From contig CM065703.1 of the NCBI GenBank assembly GCA_017654935.2, forward strand, positions 42,832,546 to 42,896,545: a stretch of DNA of 64,000 nucleotides. The letters are read 5' to 3'. The translations under genes and the position numbers were made by a program. Below the pieces are notes generated by a model. That model was not told where the DNA came from. It searched no databases and was given only the letters and a program-made list of their open reading frames with translations. The stretch comes from Phymorhynchus buccinoides. Taxonomy: Eukaryota > Mollusca > Gastropoda > Neogastropoda > Raphitomidae. Every line of letters begins with the position of its first letter. Within the stretch, counting starts at the first letter, position 1. Of the stretch, positions 1-12,480 are shown one piece after another.

Positions 1-1107
1 ACGTGAATGAAAACGGGTAGCACGTTCGTACCTTGCTGATTCGACGATGGCGACTGAGACCCCATTTCACGTGGGAAATGTATAGTAGCAGCAAGCACGA
101 GAAGATAAAGGCAGTAACAAAAATAACAGAGAGATTGGAAAAAAAGAAAAAAGAAACAAACACGATAACAGAGGAACAATGCCCAGTACAAGCAGCGAAG
201 AAGAGAAATAAACTTGACAAAAATACACGGGTAGAAATGCTGAGTGCAAAAAAACACAGCTCACAAAAAAAGTCCGACCTCGAATGCTGTGAAAGAGTGA
301 GTGCGGCCCTACCATTTCAAACAGCATCTTCAGCAGAACCGTCTGTGTGCACGTGTATCCGGATACCCTTTGGGAAGAGGGTTAGGACCGCTCTGCATGT
401 TTTGGAAAAGCCTCCAAGAATGCTGTACTGAATGAGAGGGGAGGCTTGCTCATTCCAAGGTGGCACAACATGACACCGGGGAATCACTTTGGGGTCATGA
501 TCAAAGAAGTCCGTGTGCTGTCGCTCCAGTATCATGCTCTGACCTGGTGTACAAAGTTCCCTCGTTTCAGCCGTCCCTTGGTTGGCTTTGAAAGTCGATG
601 TTTCATGGGGTGGTCTTGCAACCTCTTGAGCTTGGCAGCTTGAGTGAGGAGCTTGGTGTCTCTACGATCCTCAAGAGGCTACAGTCGACATTATTCTGAT
701 TTCTGAGAAGCTCAAAGGAGAAAAGTTATTTGGAAGATTTTTTTTAAAAGACAGGAGAATGAGCCAATAAGTCAGAAATATAGTAGATGACAATAAGCAA
801 AGGAAAAAGGCAGAGTCAAAAAGAGTGGCAGATTAGAGGAAATTACAAGCACAGAAATTCCAGAAGGTGGGGGAACTATATTTACGAAGGACCCACGGGG
901 AGAGACTCGTGGATGGGGTCGGGGTCGTCCAGCTCCCCGTATGGAGGCACAAGGCATCCACCCACTGCCCCAGTAGAGAGGTATATAAAACACCAAGGGA
1001 AGTAACTGGAATGACTCCCGGAGTTTTCCCCCTTGGTTCTCATTAGTTTACCTTGTTGTAGCACATGTAGGGAAAGAAGGGGAAGGGGGGGGGGGGTTAA
1101 GACAGGG

Positions 1108-1167
<60 letters not shown>

Positions 1168-2171
1168 ATGCGAGCATGCGTGCGAGCGTGCTTTCGTGTT
1201 CCAATATGATCTCCACATAGCAGAGGGGGTAGATGCTTTTCTGGTGGGCTGGGCTAGAAGTTGCTATAATGGTGATAAGCAAAGAAATCTGCAAAGATAA
1301 ACATTTAGCAGTTTTCTAATGTTTTCTAAATATGATAAAGTTATTGGGGCGAGGTGGGCTTTTACAGGGGGCATCACAGTAGCTTTTCTCAGCTCCTTTC
1401 AGTTCATGTCTTTTGCTAACATTCGTCACCTACATAAACCAATTTAAAGTGTTTTATCCATTAGGCTTACATTGTTTTATGGTGGCATGCCACTTGTAAG
1501 GTCTTTTCCTATCCCTAATCACAATCAATGATAAGAATATTTGCCGCTGCTAAAAGAAATAACTTGAAACAAATAGCTCTCTGTGGAAAACTAAAAGGAG
1601 CTAGAATGAGGGGAATTCGTGTACTGTGGCATACGATTCGATTCACTGCGGTCAGATTATGACAGTTGTGAGGCATTGTTCACGTGAACTTCTACTGTCT
1701 CTATGAATCTGATAAAATCCAACTAGTTTTGTTCTCTATGTTTGTAGTCTCCCGTACACGAATCTGATGAAATATCTGTATTTTTGCATCAGACGTTTTA
1801 TTTGATTCGTGTATTGGGGTCTACATGAGCATAGTAAACGAAAATATAGTTATTCTTAGACGGAAGTATTTCACGTGAATCATGACTCACAGACATCGTC
1901 ACAATCGGATCACATTTGGGTTGAGTCGGCCCCTTACGACAGGCCTTTGTGGAAGTATGCCAACAAGTCCAAAACTGAAAGTGCATCATCCAGCGCACAA
2001 AGCAACGACCATCTTAGAGTTTGCCACAAGAAATGAATTGCAATCCAAACTTTTATGCGTTACAAATAATTGAGTGAATCAAACATTGGGTAGCTCTGTA
2101 TAAGTCTTTTATTAAACCACGTGTGAGTTCTTTTCTATAGGAAATACATGTAGACAACAACCGGGATAACG
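1..2171. repeat. Repeat module U, copy A (right part)
   Basis: The sequence from the window edge matches 21235-21589 plus 25844-27570 (copy B) and 33320-35109 plus 43964-44254 (copy C) with scattered changes. Similarity to the other copies stops near 2171, after a shared 'gggataacg'. Copy A carries no LINE or BEL insertion at the places where B and C do, so it shows the uninterrupted sequence at about 345-370 and 1870-1885. A stretch of about 270 bp (1365-1635) is absent from B at this place but resembles 30640-30780 of copy C, so the copies are mosaic. No coding capacity is credible: short frames on either strand are not kept between copies, apart from the remnant of a minus-strand zinc-knuckle frame at the far left. 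Confidence 0.85.
1110..1166. repeat. (GT)n microsatellite
   Basis: Uninterrupted GT tract inside copy A of module U. The same place holds long GT tracts in copy B (26639-26810) and copy C (34482-34641), so the tract belongs to the module and its length varies between copies. Confidence 0.95.
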
Positions 2172-3643
2172 CAGGCCCGGCATATCCAGGTACGGCGCCA
2201 CAACCATGGCCGTACCACTTTTTTGGCCAAAAAAAAGAAAAAAAAGAAGAAGAGAGAGAGTGGAAAGAGAAGGGCACGCCTGTTCCAGAGTGGCCAAACA
2301 AAGTGTGTTGATTAACAACGCATTCTTAGTGTGTACTAAAGCCAGCAGACTTGATGCTGAAGTGCAGTGCGCGCTATTTTCAATACCGGAATTAGATATA
2401 ACTATATATATAAAGGTGAAACCGATACAGCCTTTTATAAGTCTATTTTTGTGGTGCTACTCTGTACACCTATTGGGTGTATGTGAGTGGCACACGGAAG
2501 TACTACTCGATTTAATTATACACATTGGGGGAGCTAGAGCCCCTACTGATGAATAAAGGAAAGAGGAAAAAGGCCTCACTACTAAATAATAAAACATAAC
2601 AAACTAAATTTTAATTGTAACTCTTAAAACCATTTTTAATCTTTATAATTATAAAACTACTTATAATGCACCAGATAAAATCCTTCAACTAAAGCAGAAG
2701 ACTTTGGTTTAAATATATTTTAGCGATGTCCATAAAATTTAAAACAAAAGTTTAATAAGCTAAATATATCCTATAATAATTGGGATCTTAAATCTAACCA
2801 AAAGAAACCATTTTTACTTGTCACTAAAAATAAAACCCTAATTGAACCTGAAAGTCACGAACATATGTACAAAACTCCGATGTATATTTTTGCACATACA
2901 AACTTTTTAATAGTTCTTTTAAACTAGGGCACTCCGTGATCATTTGATCATGTAATGCTTAGAGTAACCCTATAGCAGTCTAGTGCTGCTCTGTATTAAG
3001 TTAAAGGTTTATAACAATAAAATAAAAAACTGTCCTTAAACATTAGGTCCCGTGACCCTCTGGTCACTTAACTTGTATAGCGGACCTTAACCATTAACTT
3101 AAATGTATATATTGCATAAAAAGTTACGAAGGCCTTCGCCTCCTTTTTTAAATTCTTTATAAATAAAGCTCCTTGAGCACAATATAAAATTTTTTTACTG
3201 TAGCCCTGGAGGGGGTTAATCATAGATTTCCTCTCCCTGCCAGACATGTAAATAGCAAACTGCTAAATATCTTTTAAATAAACACTTTTATCACTATAAA
3301 TTTAGATTTTACACAACAACTCAACTTGTTTCTATTAAAGTTTCTCAAAAAACTCTATAAAAATGAAAACAATTTCTACTTTGAATTTTTCTCTACCAAA
3401 TCTTTGCAATTTAAAAAAAAAAAAACTAAAACTATCTGTATTCTTGATCAAAATCTTCTTTTTTCCAGGATCTTTATAATTTCAAGTGCCCCAAATGGCC
3501 CTTTGGCCCAGAGGGCGTTACATCTCTATTTTTCTCTCTCTTGTGATGATTTCAGCCTTTCCTTTTGCACGATGGGTCGATTGATTGAGTGGTAAGTTAC
3601 ACATTTGATCTTTGATGATCAAGGCATGGAGCAATTTCATATT
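2172..3643. other. AT-rich intergenic DNA
   Basis: AT-rich DNA with many stops in all frames. A 116-codon frame at 2206-2556 has low-complexity Lys/Arg-rich beginnings and no recognisable domain, and I do not regard it as a gene. No promoter or RNA gene is supported. Confidence 0.6.
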
Positions 3644-3878
3644 TCGATGGATTGGAGTCAAAGTGGACTATCTCTAGATAGTCGATTGACTTATTATTGA
3701 CCTTATTGCAAAAACTAAGACCTTGTATTAAACAAGTTTGCAACTAATATATAATAAGGATTATGCTGTTTATATTTCTGCCGTCTTTTTTTGGTACAAG
3801 TTGTTAGTTTTTGCAATAAGGTCAATAATAAGTCAATCGACTATCTAGAGATAGTCGACTTTTGCTCCAAGCCATCGA
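3644..3878. mobile_element. Foldback/MITE-like inverted repeat
   Basis: Two arms of about 75 bp (3644-3718 and 3804-3878) are reverse complements with few mismatches, separated by about 85 bp of AT-rich DNA. Each arm contains the palindrome ACTATCTCTAGATAGT. There is no coding capacity. The form fits a small non-autonomous DNA element or foldback. No convincing target-site duplication was found, so the family is not assigned. Confidence 0.7.
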
Positions 3879-3992
3879 TTTGTGCTATGAAATCGTTTTA
3901 CAAAAAGTGAATAAATTAAGTTACTTTATGGCTGCAAATAGCTGTCTCTGCATTTTCCAGACATGTTCTCGTCGTTGTCAGTCTTGGCTGTC

Positions 3993-4046
<54 letters not shown>

Positions 4047-4161
4047 GTGAATCATTTATATAGCGCATTCCTCCACCAAATGTGGAGCTCTATGCGCTTA
4101 ACAACAACAAAAATTAAAAGCAAGAAATTCAACAACAAAACCAAATAATCACTCACGCACA
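3993..4161 (-). mobile_element. 3' tail of a SINE or LINE with (ATT)n end
   Basis: An (AAT)n tract at 3993-4046 is followed by about 110 bp which, read on the minus strand, ends with a GCGCTATATAAATG-type tail before (ATT)n. A related tail ends the LINE at 25843. The element runs into the N gap, so its body is unseen. Confidence 0.6.
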
Positions 4162-4661
4162 NNNNNNNNNNNNNNNNNNNNNNNNNNNNNNNNNNNNNNN
4201 NNNNNNNNNNNNNNNNNNNNNNNNNNNNNNNNNNNNNNNNNNNNNNNNNNNNNNNNNNNNNNNNNNNNNNNNNNNNNNNNNNNNNNNNNNNNNNNNNNNN
4301 NNNNNNNNNNNNNNNNNNNNNNNNNNNNNNNNNNNNNNNNNNNNNNNNNNNNNNNNNNNNNNNNNNNNNNNNNNNNNNNNNNNNNNNNNNNNNNNNNNNN
4401 NNNNNNNNNNNNNNNNNNNNNNNNNNNNNNNNNNNNNNNNNNNNNNNNNNNNNNNNNNNNNNNNNNNNNNNNNNNNNNNNNNNNNNNNNNNNNNNNNNNN
4501 NNNNNNNNNNNNNNNNNNNNNNNNNNNNNNNNNNNNNNNNNNNNNNNNNNNNNNNNNNNNNNNNNNNNNNNNNNNNNNNNNNNNNNNNNNNNNNNNNNNN
4601 NNNNNNNNNNNNNNNNNNNNNNNNNNNNNNNNNNNNNNNNNNNNNNNNNNNNNNNNNNNNN
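4162..4661. other. Assembly gap (500 N)
   Basis: Exactly 500 N, as are the other two gaps, which points to a fixed placeholder rather than a measured size. Confidence 0.99.
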
Positions 4662-6450
4662 CAGCGGTGACTGAGACAGCACAGTCTGTTCTCGGACCCA
4701 TGATACAAAGTCATCAGGAGTGGTTTGACGAGTATGACGACGTCATTGAAGACCTGCTGGCTAAACAACAACAGCTCCAAACAGTTTTGCAGCTCCATCA
4801 AGACTGTTTTTGGTCCATCAAAAACTGGCCTTGCCATCCTGCTGTCAGCAGATGGCACCACCAGTATCAAGGATATGGCAGGCATCAATAAGGTGGAAAG
4901 AACACTTCAGCCACTTCCTGAACAGACCATCCTCAGTTGAACAGGCTGCTGTAGATCAGATCCTTCAGCAGCCAACCATTGATGCACTAGATGATTCACC
5001 ATCACTGGAAGAAGTCCAGAACGCCATCAATCAGATGAGCTGTAGCAAGGCCCCTGGTAAGGATGGTATCCCTGCAGAGGTGTACAAGGCACTAGGAAAA
5101 GACAGTCTGGAGGCATTTCACAGTGTCCTAGTCAGTGTTTGGGAAGAGAAAGAAATGCCAGCGGACTTTCGCGATGCCACTATTGTCGCCTTGTACAAGA
5201 ACAAATGCTCCAAAGCAGACTGCGGGAACTACCGCGGTATATCCGTCCTCTCAATTGCCAAGAAACTCCCCACATGAATCACCTTGAACAGACTGATTTC
5301 TATGGTCTCAGAGGAAATTCTTCCAGAGTCACAGTGTGGCTTCTGCCCTGACCGTAGCACAGTCGATATGATCTTTGCAGTGAGACAGGTTCAGGAAACG
5401 TGCCTTGAGCACAACATGGACATGTATGCTGTCTTCATCGACATGACAAAGGCCTTCAATACAGTCAGCAGGGAGGCATTGTGAATCATCCGGAAGAAAC
5501 TTGGCTGTCCACCGATAGTTATTTCATGACAACATGACACGAGAAGTGATGTCAAACAGCGAAACATTTGAGAGTTTTGGCGTCTCCAGTGGATTGAAAC
5601 AAAGCTGTGTGCTCATGTGCTTTTCAACCTCTTCTTCAACCAAGCATTGCTCCATGCTGTCAGAGACCTTGATCTTGGCATCTACATTGGATACTGTCTG
5701 GATGGCTCACTGTTTGATCTGAGGTGCTTCATAGCCTGATGGACCCCAAGGAGAACCACTAACAAACTATAGTCAGCAAGTTCTCTGAGGCATCCAAGAG
5801 GTTCGGCCTGACCATCTGCCTAGCCTAGGGAAAACAGAAGTCCTTCTCCAGCCAGCCCCAAACTGTGCTCCGCAGTAGCCAAGTATCATCATTGATGACA
5901 TGGAGCAGAAGAATGTTGATGCCTTTAAATATATGGGCAGCACTATCTCCTATGATAGCTCTCTGGATAAAGAGATTACAGCCAGTATTCAGAAAGCCAG
6001 CCAGGCACTAGGCAGACACTAGGCAGACTCTTCACCAAAGTCCTGCAGTACAAACAAACAGTTGTCTCTCAACCAATCTGAAGGTGTACAATGCTGTGGT
6101 TCTCACATCACTGCTCTATGGCTGTGAAACATGGACTCTGTACCGCAGCCAAATCAGAAGCTTGAGAAATTCCACCAGCACTCTCTACAGTTAATCATGC
6201 GAATACAGTGGCAGGACATTACCAACCAAGAGGTCCTTGACAGAGCCAGCACGATGATCATTAAAGCTGCTGCAGCAACAGAACAAGCTGGCGTGCCCTG
6301 ACCAGGAGAGGAGTTTCAAAGATGATCGTCGGCAGCACCTGGCAACAGCTCACAGAGCTGCTCTGGTGGTGTGAAATGTCCCAACTGCAATCGCATGCGC
6401 GCTTCTGAGTTTGGTCTCCGAAGCCACACACGCATCCATCGATGAAGGGA
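4662..6450 (+). pseudogene. Degenerate non-LTR retrotransposon pol (RT and C-terminal part)
   Basis: Fragments in shifting frames show a reverse transcriptase. 4810-5277 has the KAPGKDGIPAEV region and a CGNYRGISVLS motif. 5284-5484 has a PESQCGFCPDRSTVDMIF region and the catalytic-aspartate block FIDMTKAFNTVSREAL. The second active-site block (normally F/YADD) is destroyed. Near 6360-6440 a frame carries CPNCNRMRASEFGLRSHTRIH, a C2H2-like finger typical of the C-terminus of this NYRGI type of LINE. Many frameshifts and stops make it a dead copy. The 5' part (endonuclease) would lie in the gap to its left. Clade not assigned with confidence. Confidence 0.85.
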
Positions 6451-6963
6451 CAGCGAGAATGTTATTCTCGGACCCAAGGGACGACCCTGATGACCTGCGT
6501 CATCTGTTTAAAGGCATAACAACCGATCCCAGGGATCTGGGGGTCATTTCACAAGAGCAAACGCTCATAGCTGTTAGCGCAATTCGGCAAAAACGGTCCT
6601 AAGAAACAACTTCGTTTGCCGATTGTTTGGCGAACTTTCATGTCACAGTGACTTGCTTGGGATGAATACATTTCTTGTTAATTGGCCAGTTAAAGTTTGG
6701 TTAAAATAATATCTTTTTTTGACCAATCATACAAGAGCTTGTAATATTCTTCCGCAGTCGTTTTGTAGAGTCGTTTCTTATACCCCTTTTAGCACAATTG
6801 TAATTCGCATGAATTACTCCTAGTCAAACTCACCCCAGGTCTCGCTAGTCAGAAACGTGCTGACTCGCACAGCGGTGGAAAACGGATGGTTGTAGTCTCT
6901 CGGCTATATGGGCCTATGGAAAAGAGTGGCGCAGCGAGCGATGTTCGAAAGATAAAATGACCT

Positions 6964-7090
6964 AAAATGAAAATCTGTTTAACGTCCTCCGGTCTGGAAC
7001 AGACACATATCGGACATTAGTAGATATAAAGATGGTGGGAACGATCCTGGAGGCATGTGCAACACACAGTAGAGTCCCGAATGTTTGACA
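6964..7090 (+). repeat. SINE-like dispersed repeat, copy 1
   Basis: About 125 bp beginning AATGAAAATCTGTTTAACGTCC and ending AGTCCCGAATGTTTGAC. It matches 7961-8102 with substitutions and small indels. No polymerase III box was confirmed, so the SINE label is provisional. Confidence 0.55.
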
Positions 7091-7960
7091 ATACGGATAT
7101 GTATGATTCGAATAACGACCTAAAGCTGCCACCGCTTTGTCTATATACTCCCGGTGTGGCTTTAAGACGCATTCATGAATACCATACCAGCTTTCTTAGC
7201 GAAATCTGCCTAGTCCAGTATTTCAAGGCACCCATCCTCAGCACACACACACGCATTCTTGGTCATCCTTTCAAACTGAACGGTTACAGAATCAGGTCAT
7301 GTCAACCGAAGCATGTAAAAAAATAACCCCCTTGACTCACGATAGCAAGAATATGATTGTCTTATTCACTCACTCCACCTTTGACTGGCTTGGTCATCGG
7401 GGTGTTATGCTGGATTGGGTGGTCGGCCTCCGCCACTGGTCTGCTCACGATCCTCTGCCAGGCGTATGAGGGTGTTGGTGTTGCAGCTGGTCCAGCTTTT
7501 GATGTTGTCCAGCCAAGACTCTCTTTGTCTGCTTTGCCGGTGGTTTCCTTGGATTGTGCAATGGAGAATCGCTTTGGCCAGAGTGCTGTTTAATTAAAGC
7601 ACTGAATCAAGAAATCTTAGATAAAAACTGCATCAAGCATGTCCATATAGAACTATTTGGGCTGCATGCTCTTTATAGTGTTTGTGATAAAAATTATGCT
7701 CTTTATAGTGTTTGTGATATATTTCGTCCATCATATTTATGGTAAAATCTATTTTTTATTGAGCAGTATCATGCGACATATTTATTAGAAAATGTACTTA
7801 AATAATACAATTAATATCGCAAACATAAACAAAGCTGCCCAATCAATGAAAATCTAGCAATGGCAAACGAAAATAGCTTATTTCCAAACATACTACAAAA
7901 TATTCGTGACTGTTATTTGTGAAAGGTTACTTATGGTAAACTTCAGTTGGCTTGAATGAA

Positions 7961-8102
7961 ATGAAAAATGGTGTTTTACGTCCTCTCGGTCATAGACACA
8001 TATGGGACATTTGTAAATACAAAGATGGTGGGAACAATACTGGCTGCAATGCCCGGAGGCAGTGCAACACCAGTAAAGTCCCGAGTTTTTAACAATATCA
8101 CA
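7961..8102 (+). repeat. SINE-like dispersed repeat, copy 2
   Basis: Second, diverged copy of the repeat at 6964-7090, in the same orientation and about 1 kb downstream. It shares the block GACACATAT-GGACATT and the later AAAGATGGTGGGAAC. Confidence 0.55.
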
Positions 8103-8874
8103 TAGTTTTTTAGTTGGCTTGAAAACAATTATGAAAATATAAATAAAATAAACGTCCCTCCCTGAACAGCAGTGTTACCGGAATCTCCACAATGGGAAAC
8201 TTGTTGAGTGCCCCTTATAAACAGTACTCATTTCGCTTTATGAAAAAAAAATACTACAGGCATTCCACACAGATAAAAACAATACGATGACTATTTCACG
8301 TGAATTTTGTAAAATAATCTTATTTTACATAGATAAAATTAGGCCTAACTCATTTTACGAAACCGTATATTTTTTTAAAAGCTTGTTTGCAATTACACGC
8401 TCATTACTAAAATAAAAACATTCGGTGACTTGTTTACATATTTCATGCAGATTTTTAAAAAAAATCTAAAATATATTTCATTCGGAGTTAAAACATCGTT
8501 TAAAAGACACACACAAACAATAATTGTACACTGTGTAAATAATTTACATATTAAAATTATAGAAAAGCTATTTATACGGTAATGGATCCACACATTTCGT
8601 TGCAAAATGTAAAAGCAGCTGTCGGCTAATGTATGGTGTGGCATGCCTTGCAGAATCAACTCATATTGTGTTTTGTTGCGAATTTCCAGCACGTATGATG
8701 GATAAAGCATTTAATAAACTTGGTTAAATCAGAAAGAGAGAGAGACTGAAGACTAAAACTGAAGAATATTATTACACAAGGATTGAGATTTTAGGCCAAG
8801 CCTGTTCTTCCAATCTGTCCTTGGGACGAAAGCAAGACTAATGCAAAACGAAGAGGCAAAGACAGAGAGAGATT

Positions 8875-9892
<1,018 letters not shown>

Positions 9893-10435
9893 ATGGTGTT
9901 TGGGAAGGCCCCCACACTCCAACAATCCCCTACTGTGGCTGGAGCACTAAAACAAGTGCGAATGCCCCCTAGTTTGAGAGTGATCGTCTTCCATGAAAGA
10001 CTAGGCTGTAACATGGTCTCCAAAACTACATGCACAGACATGCATAGACGACATGTTAGACGTGTATCAGGCATGTTAACGAGCACACTATAAGCTTAAA
10101 GCCGTCTGAACCTCTCAGCCTAATCCAATTCAAAGTTTTGTTTAGCGCAGATGCGTCATGCTTCCGTTATGCGCCTAAGTAAGAAATAATTAGGCCCAGC
10201 ATGTCAGACTTCGGCTGGAGGAAATCTTTTTGAAAGTGTTTCATGAAAAAAGGCAGGAGAATGGACCGGAAAGGCAGAAAGATAGTAGATGACAGCAAGC
10301 AGCGGGAAAAGGCAGAGTCAAAGAGAGTGACAGATTAGAGGAAATTACAAGCACAGAACTTCCAGAAGGTGTAGGAACTATTTATGCAAAAGACCAATCC
10401 CCCACCCCCACACCCCACACCCCGGTATCCCCACA
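9893..10435. repeat. Repeat module U, copy B, part 1
   Basis: Matches copy C from 30134 (AGATGGTGTTTGGGAA onward) to 31314. Copy C has about 400 bp extra between 30530 and 31010 and three tandem copies of a 93-bp unit that is single here. The segment ends at the 6-bp target duplication CCCACA (10430-10435) of the Polinton. Confidence 0.85.
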
Positions 10436-10534
10436 AGTAGTATAGTAGGGGAAGTATCCACATCATTGTTAGCAATTGAAGGAACATAAGGATACTCATT
10501 AATTCTTAATCTCATTCATATTCATAATTCGAGG
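10436..10534 (+). repeat. Polinton left terminal inverted repeat
   Basis: 99 bp, begins AGTAGTATAGTAGGGGAAGT. It matches the reverse complement of 18693-18791 with a single mismatch that I can see (near 10516). Confidence 0.95.
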
Positions 10535-10573
10535 TAGCACGAGTGACATCCCTTTTTTTATCTAACGTAACGC

Positions 10574-10580
10574 TATATAA
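10574..10580 (+). promoter_or_regulatory. TATA box upstream of the Polinton ATPase gene
   Basis: TATATAA lies 38 nt upstream of the ATPase start codon and 40 nt inside the left terminal repeat. It is the only obvious TATA box ahead of the rightward gene row, so it is the likely promoter for at least the first genes. This is inferred from position only. Confidence 0.5.
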
Positions 10581-10617
10581 ACGAGGTGAAGAACCAATAA
10601 AAAAAAAATAGTTCATC

Positions 10618-11232
10618 ATGGATCCGAGATTCAAGCATACGTTTACGTCGATTATCTGCGGACCTACGCTTTCAGGAAAAACGGAATTTGTGAAAAAATT
10701 CATAGACAACGTAGAGGAAATGATGATTCCACCTCCGGAAGAGATCGTGTGCTGTTACGGCGAATGGCAACACGGTTACAAGCAGCTGAAACGCGTGAAA
10801 CTGATCGAAGGCATCCCTAATGTAGAAGAATGGACGGACGATAAAAGACGATTAGTGGTGATCAATGATTTAATGACGGAAACGGACGATAGAGTAACGA
10901 AGCTGTTTACGAAAGGGAGTCATCATAAGAATATTTCCGTAGTATATATTATTCAAAATCTGTTTTCAAAGAACAAAGAGAATAGAACGATAAATTTGAA
11001 TACTCATTACATCGTGATGTTTAAGAATCCCAGAGACGCTTCTCAGATTTCGTTTCTGGCCAAACAGATGTACCCGGGAAAGAGCAAATTTATGCTAGAA
11101 GCATATAAAGATGCGACCTCGCACGCTCACGGTTATTTGCTGATAGATTTGAGACAAGACACACCTGGTCTGTATCGTCTCCGAACCAATATATTTCCTT
11201 CGGAACTACAAACGGTGTATATTCCTAAATAA
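10618..11232 (+). CDS. Polinton genome-packaging ATPase (FtsK/HerA-A32 type)
   Basis: 204 residues, a normal size for the family, and intact. A Walker A P-loop GPTLSGKT is at residues 15-22, and a Walker B-like hydrophobic strand RRLVVINDL ends in Asp at about residue 84. A third conserved strand NISVVYIIQNLF follows at about 105-116. In Polintons and related adenovirus-like or NCLDV-like elements this ATPase pumps DNA into the capsid. The start is the ATG 38 nt after a TATA box. The stop overlaps the next start by one base (TAATG, 11230-11234). This is the best preserved gene of the element. It is too short and too N-terminal in P-loop position to be a helicase. Confidence 0.9.
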   Translation: MDPRFKHTFTSIICGPTLSGKTEFVKKFIDNVEEMMIPPPEEIVCCYGEWQHGYKQLKRVKLIEGIPNVEEWTDDKRRLVVINDLMTETDDRVTKLFTKGSHHKNISVVYIIQNLFSKNKENRTINLNTHYIVMFKNPRDASQISFLAKQMYPGKSKFMLEAYKDATSHAHGYLLIDLRQDTPGLYRLRTNIFPSELQTVYIPK

Positions 11233-11562
11233 TGTCTGCGAGAATAAGGAAACACCTGCCTATGCTGAAATTACTCTCCAAGGCGAAACCGGCGGTGATC
11301 AGATCGATCGTTCAAGACGCTTCTCCGGAATTAATGAAAGCGATCTGCGAGTGTTCTTTAAACGTATTAAAAGGGAACGTTCCACTCACACCTTATCAGA
11401 AGAAGAAACTCAGCAAGTACAAGCACTCTTTAAGAGCATTAGCCAAGAAGAACACCAGTTTAAAAAAAAAAAAAACAGGTCCTGCAAAAAGGAGGATTTG
11501 TTCTTAATTTTCTGCTGAAACCCATAGCAGGCGCTATAGCAGGGGTGCTGAAACAGTTGTGA
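11232..11562 (+). pseudogene. Small basic core-like protein of Polintons, frameshifted at poly-A
   Basis: As read, 91 codons (11232-11507) give a Lys/Arg-rich protein with the block AICECSLNVLKGNVPLTPYQKKKL at about residues 36-59. Small proteins of this kind sit beside the ATPase gene in animal Polintons and adintovirus-like elements, and a virion core role has been proposed. The function here is inferred. A run of 13 A (11462-11474) lies near the 3' end. Beyond it the annotated frame stops at once, whereas another frame stays open for about 28 more codons with a hydrophobic tail and stops at 11560-11562, exactly overlapping the next start (TGATG). That favours a one-base homopolymer indel, a sequencing error, or slippage at this site. 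Confidence 0.75.
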
Positions 11563-12221
11563 TGGCCAAGAAGATGGTGTTAGTGGATCCAAAAATTCTG
11601 GAATCGTTGTCATCGACCTCTACACCCGTACCTGATGCGAAATCGGAAAGTTTGAAAGATATCAGTAGAGAAATGAAGAACGTAGTAAATGATGAAGAAA
11701 GAGAAGAGTACGAGAAAGCGACGAGTTTGGATCAACTGCTGTTTAGATTTCTGAAAAGGTTTGATCAGTATAAAGAGCAAAGATCGATTCCCTCGATGAC
11801 GCCCAAGTCTCAGGACCCGAGTCAAGAAAAAGAAGAAGAAGAAGAACAGGATCCTGTCCAGCGTGATGTGATAGAGAGCGTCCCTAAATCCATGAAGAAA
11901 AAGGCAGAGGCTCTGCTTCAGTGTATCAAACGAAATCAGGAGCTGTCCTGGAACGAATGAGGTGAGGTCATTTATCAAGGACAAATAGTGAAACAATCAA
12001 GCATAGTGGATCTGGTGAACGACGTGCTGAGAAAGAGAAAAAGAGCGAGAAATCCGGAAGGATGGCAAACATTCGCTACGGCTTTAGGATGGATGAACGC
12101 GCCCCAAGATATGATAGGAAACCTGGATCGATGGGAATTCATTAAAGGGAAAGAACCGTCTCCTGAAAAAAAGAGAAAAAAGAGAAGGAGGAAACAAGTG
12201 GAATGGGAAGAAATGAACTGA
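11562..12221 (+). pseudogene. Acidic/basic Polinton protein with one internal TGA
   Basis: ATG at 11562 overlaps the preceding stop (TGATG). The frame runs to 11957, meets a TGA at 11958-11960, and stays open in the same phase to 12221. Total length would be about 220 codons. The first half is charged, with a Glu-rich block near residues 93-98. The second half ends in a strongly basic Lys/Arg tail. A protein beginning MVLVDP after a short Lys stretch is recurrent in animal Polintons next to the ATPase and core-like genes, and its function is not known to me. One nonsense change is the only lesion seen. Confidence 0.75.
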
Positions 12222-12480
12222 AAAAAACAAAACTGTTAGAGAAACAATATTTTTCTCCCTCACACCCATCTTCATTCGGGGGTGTAGAAAAATTAAGGAG
12301 ATCATCAAATAAATAAAAAAAAGTGGTGAAAGACTGGTTGAGTTTTCAAGACGCTTATACGCTACATAAGAAAGTGATACGCCGTTTCCCTCGTCGTAGA
12401 GTGATCGTGAGCGTAATAGACGCGCATGTGATCTGATCGATGTACGATCGATAAAAAAATTCAACGAGGGTCATTGCTTT
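12222..12480 (+). pseudogene. Decayed 5' part of the Polinton integrase gene
   Basis: After about 100 nt without a gene, including a short ACACCC/GGGTGT hairpin near 12260-12287, a frame from 12325 encodes VKDWLSFQDAYTLHKKV and an Arg-rich stretch, resembling the region ahead of the catalytic core of Polinton integrases. It is then cut by TGA and TAA codons at about 12434-12455 and a frameshift before the core frame opens at 12481. I treat it as the broken N-terminal part of the integrase. Confidence 0.7.

Noticed and set aside
2206..2556. 116-codon frame as a host gene
   Set aside because: Low-complexity Lys/Arg start, no domain, no support from any second copy.
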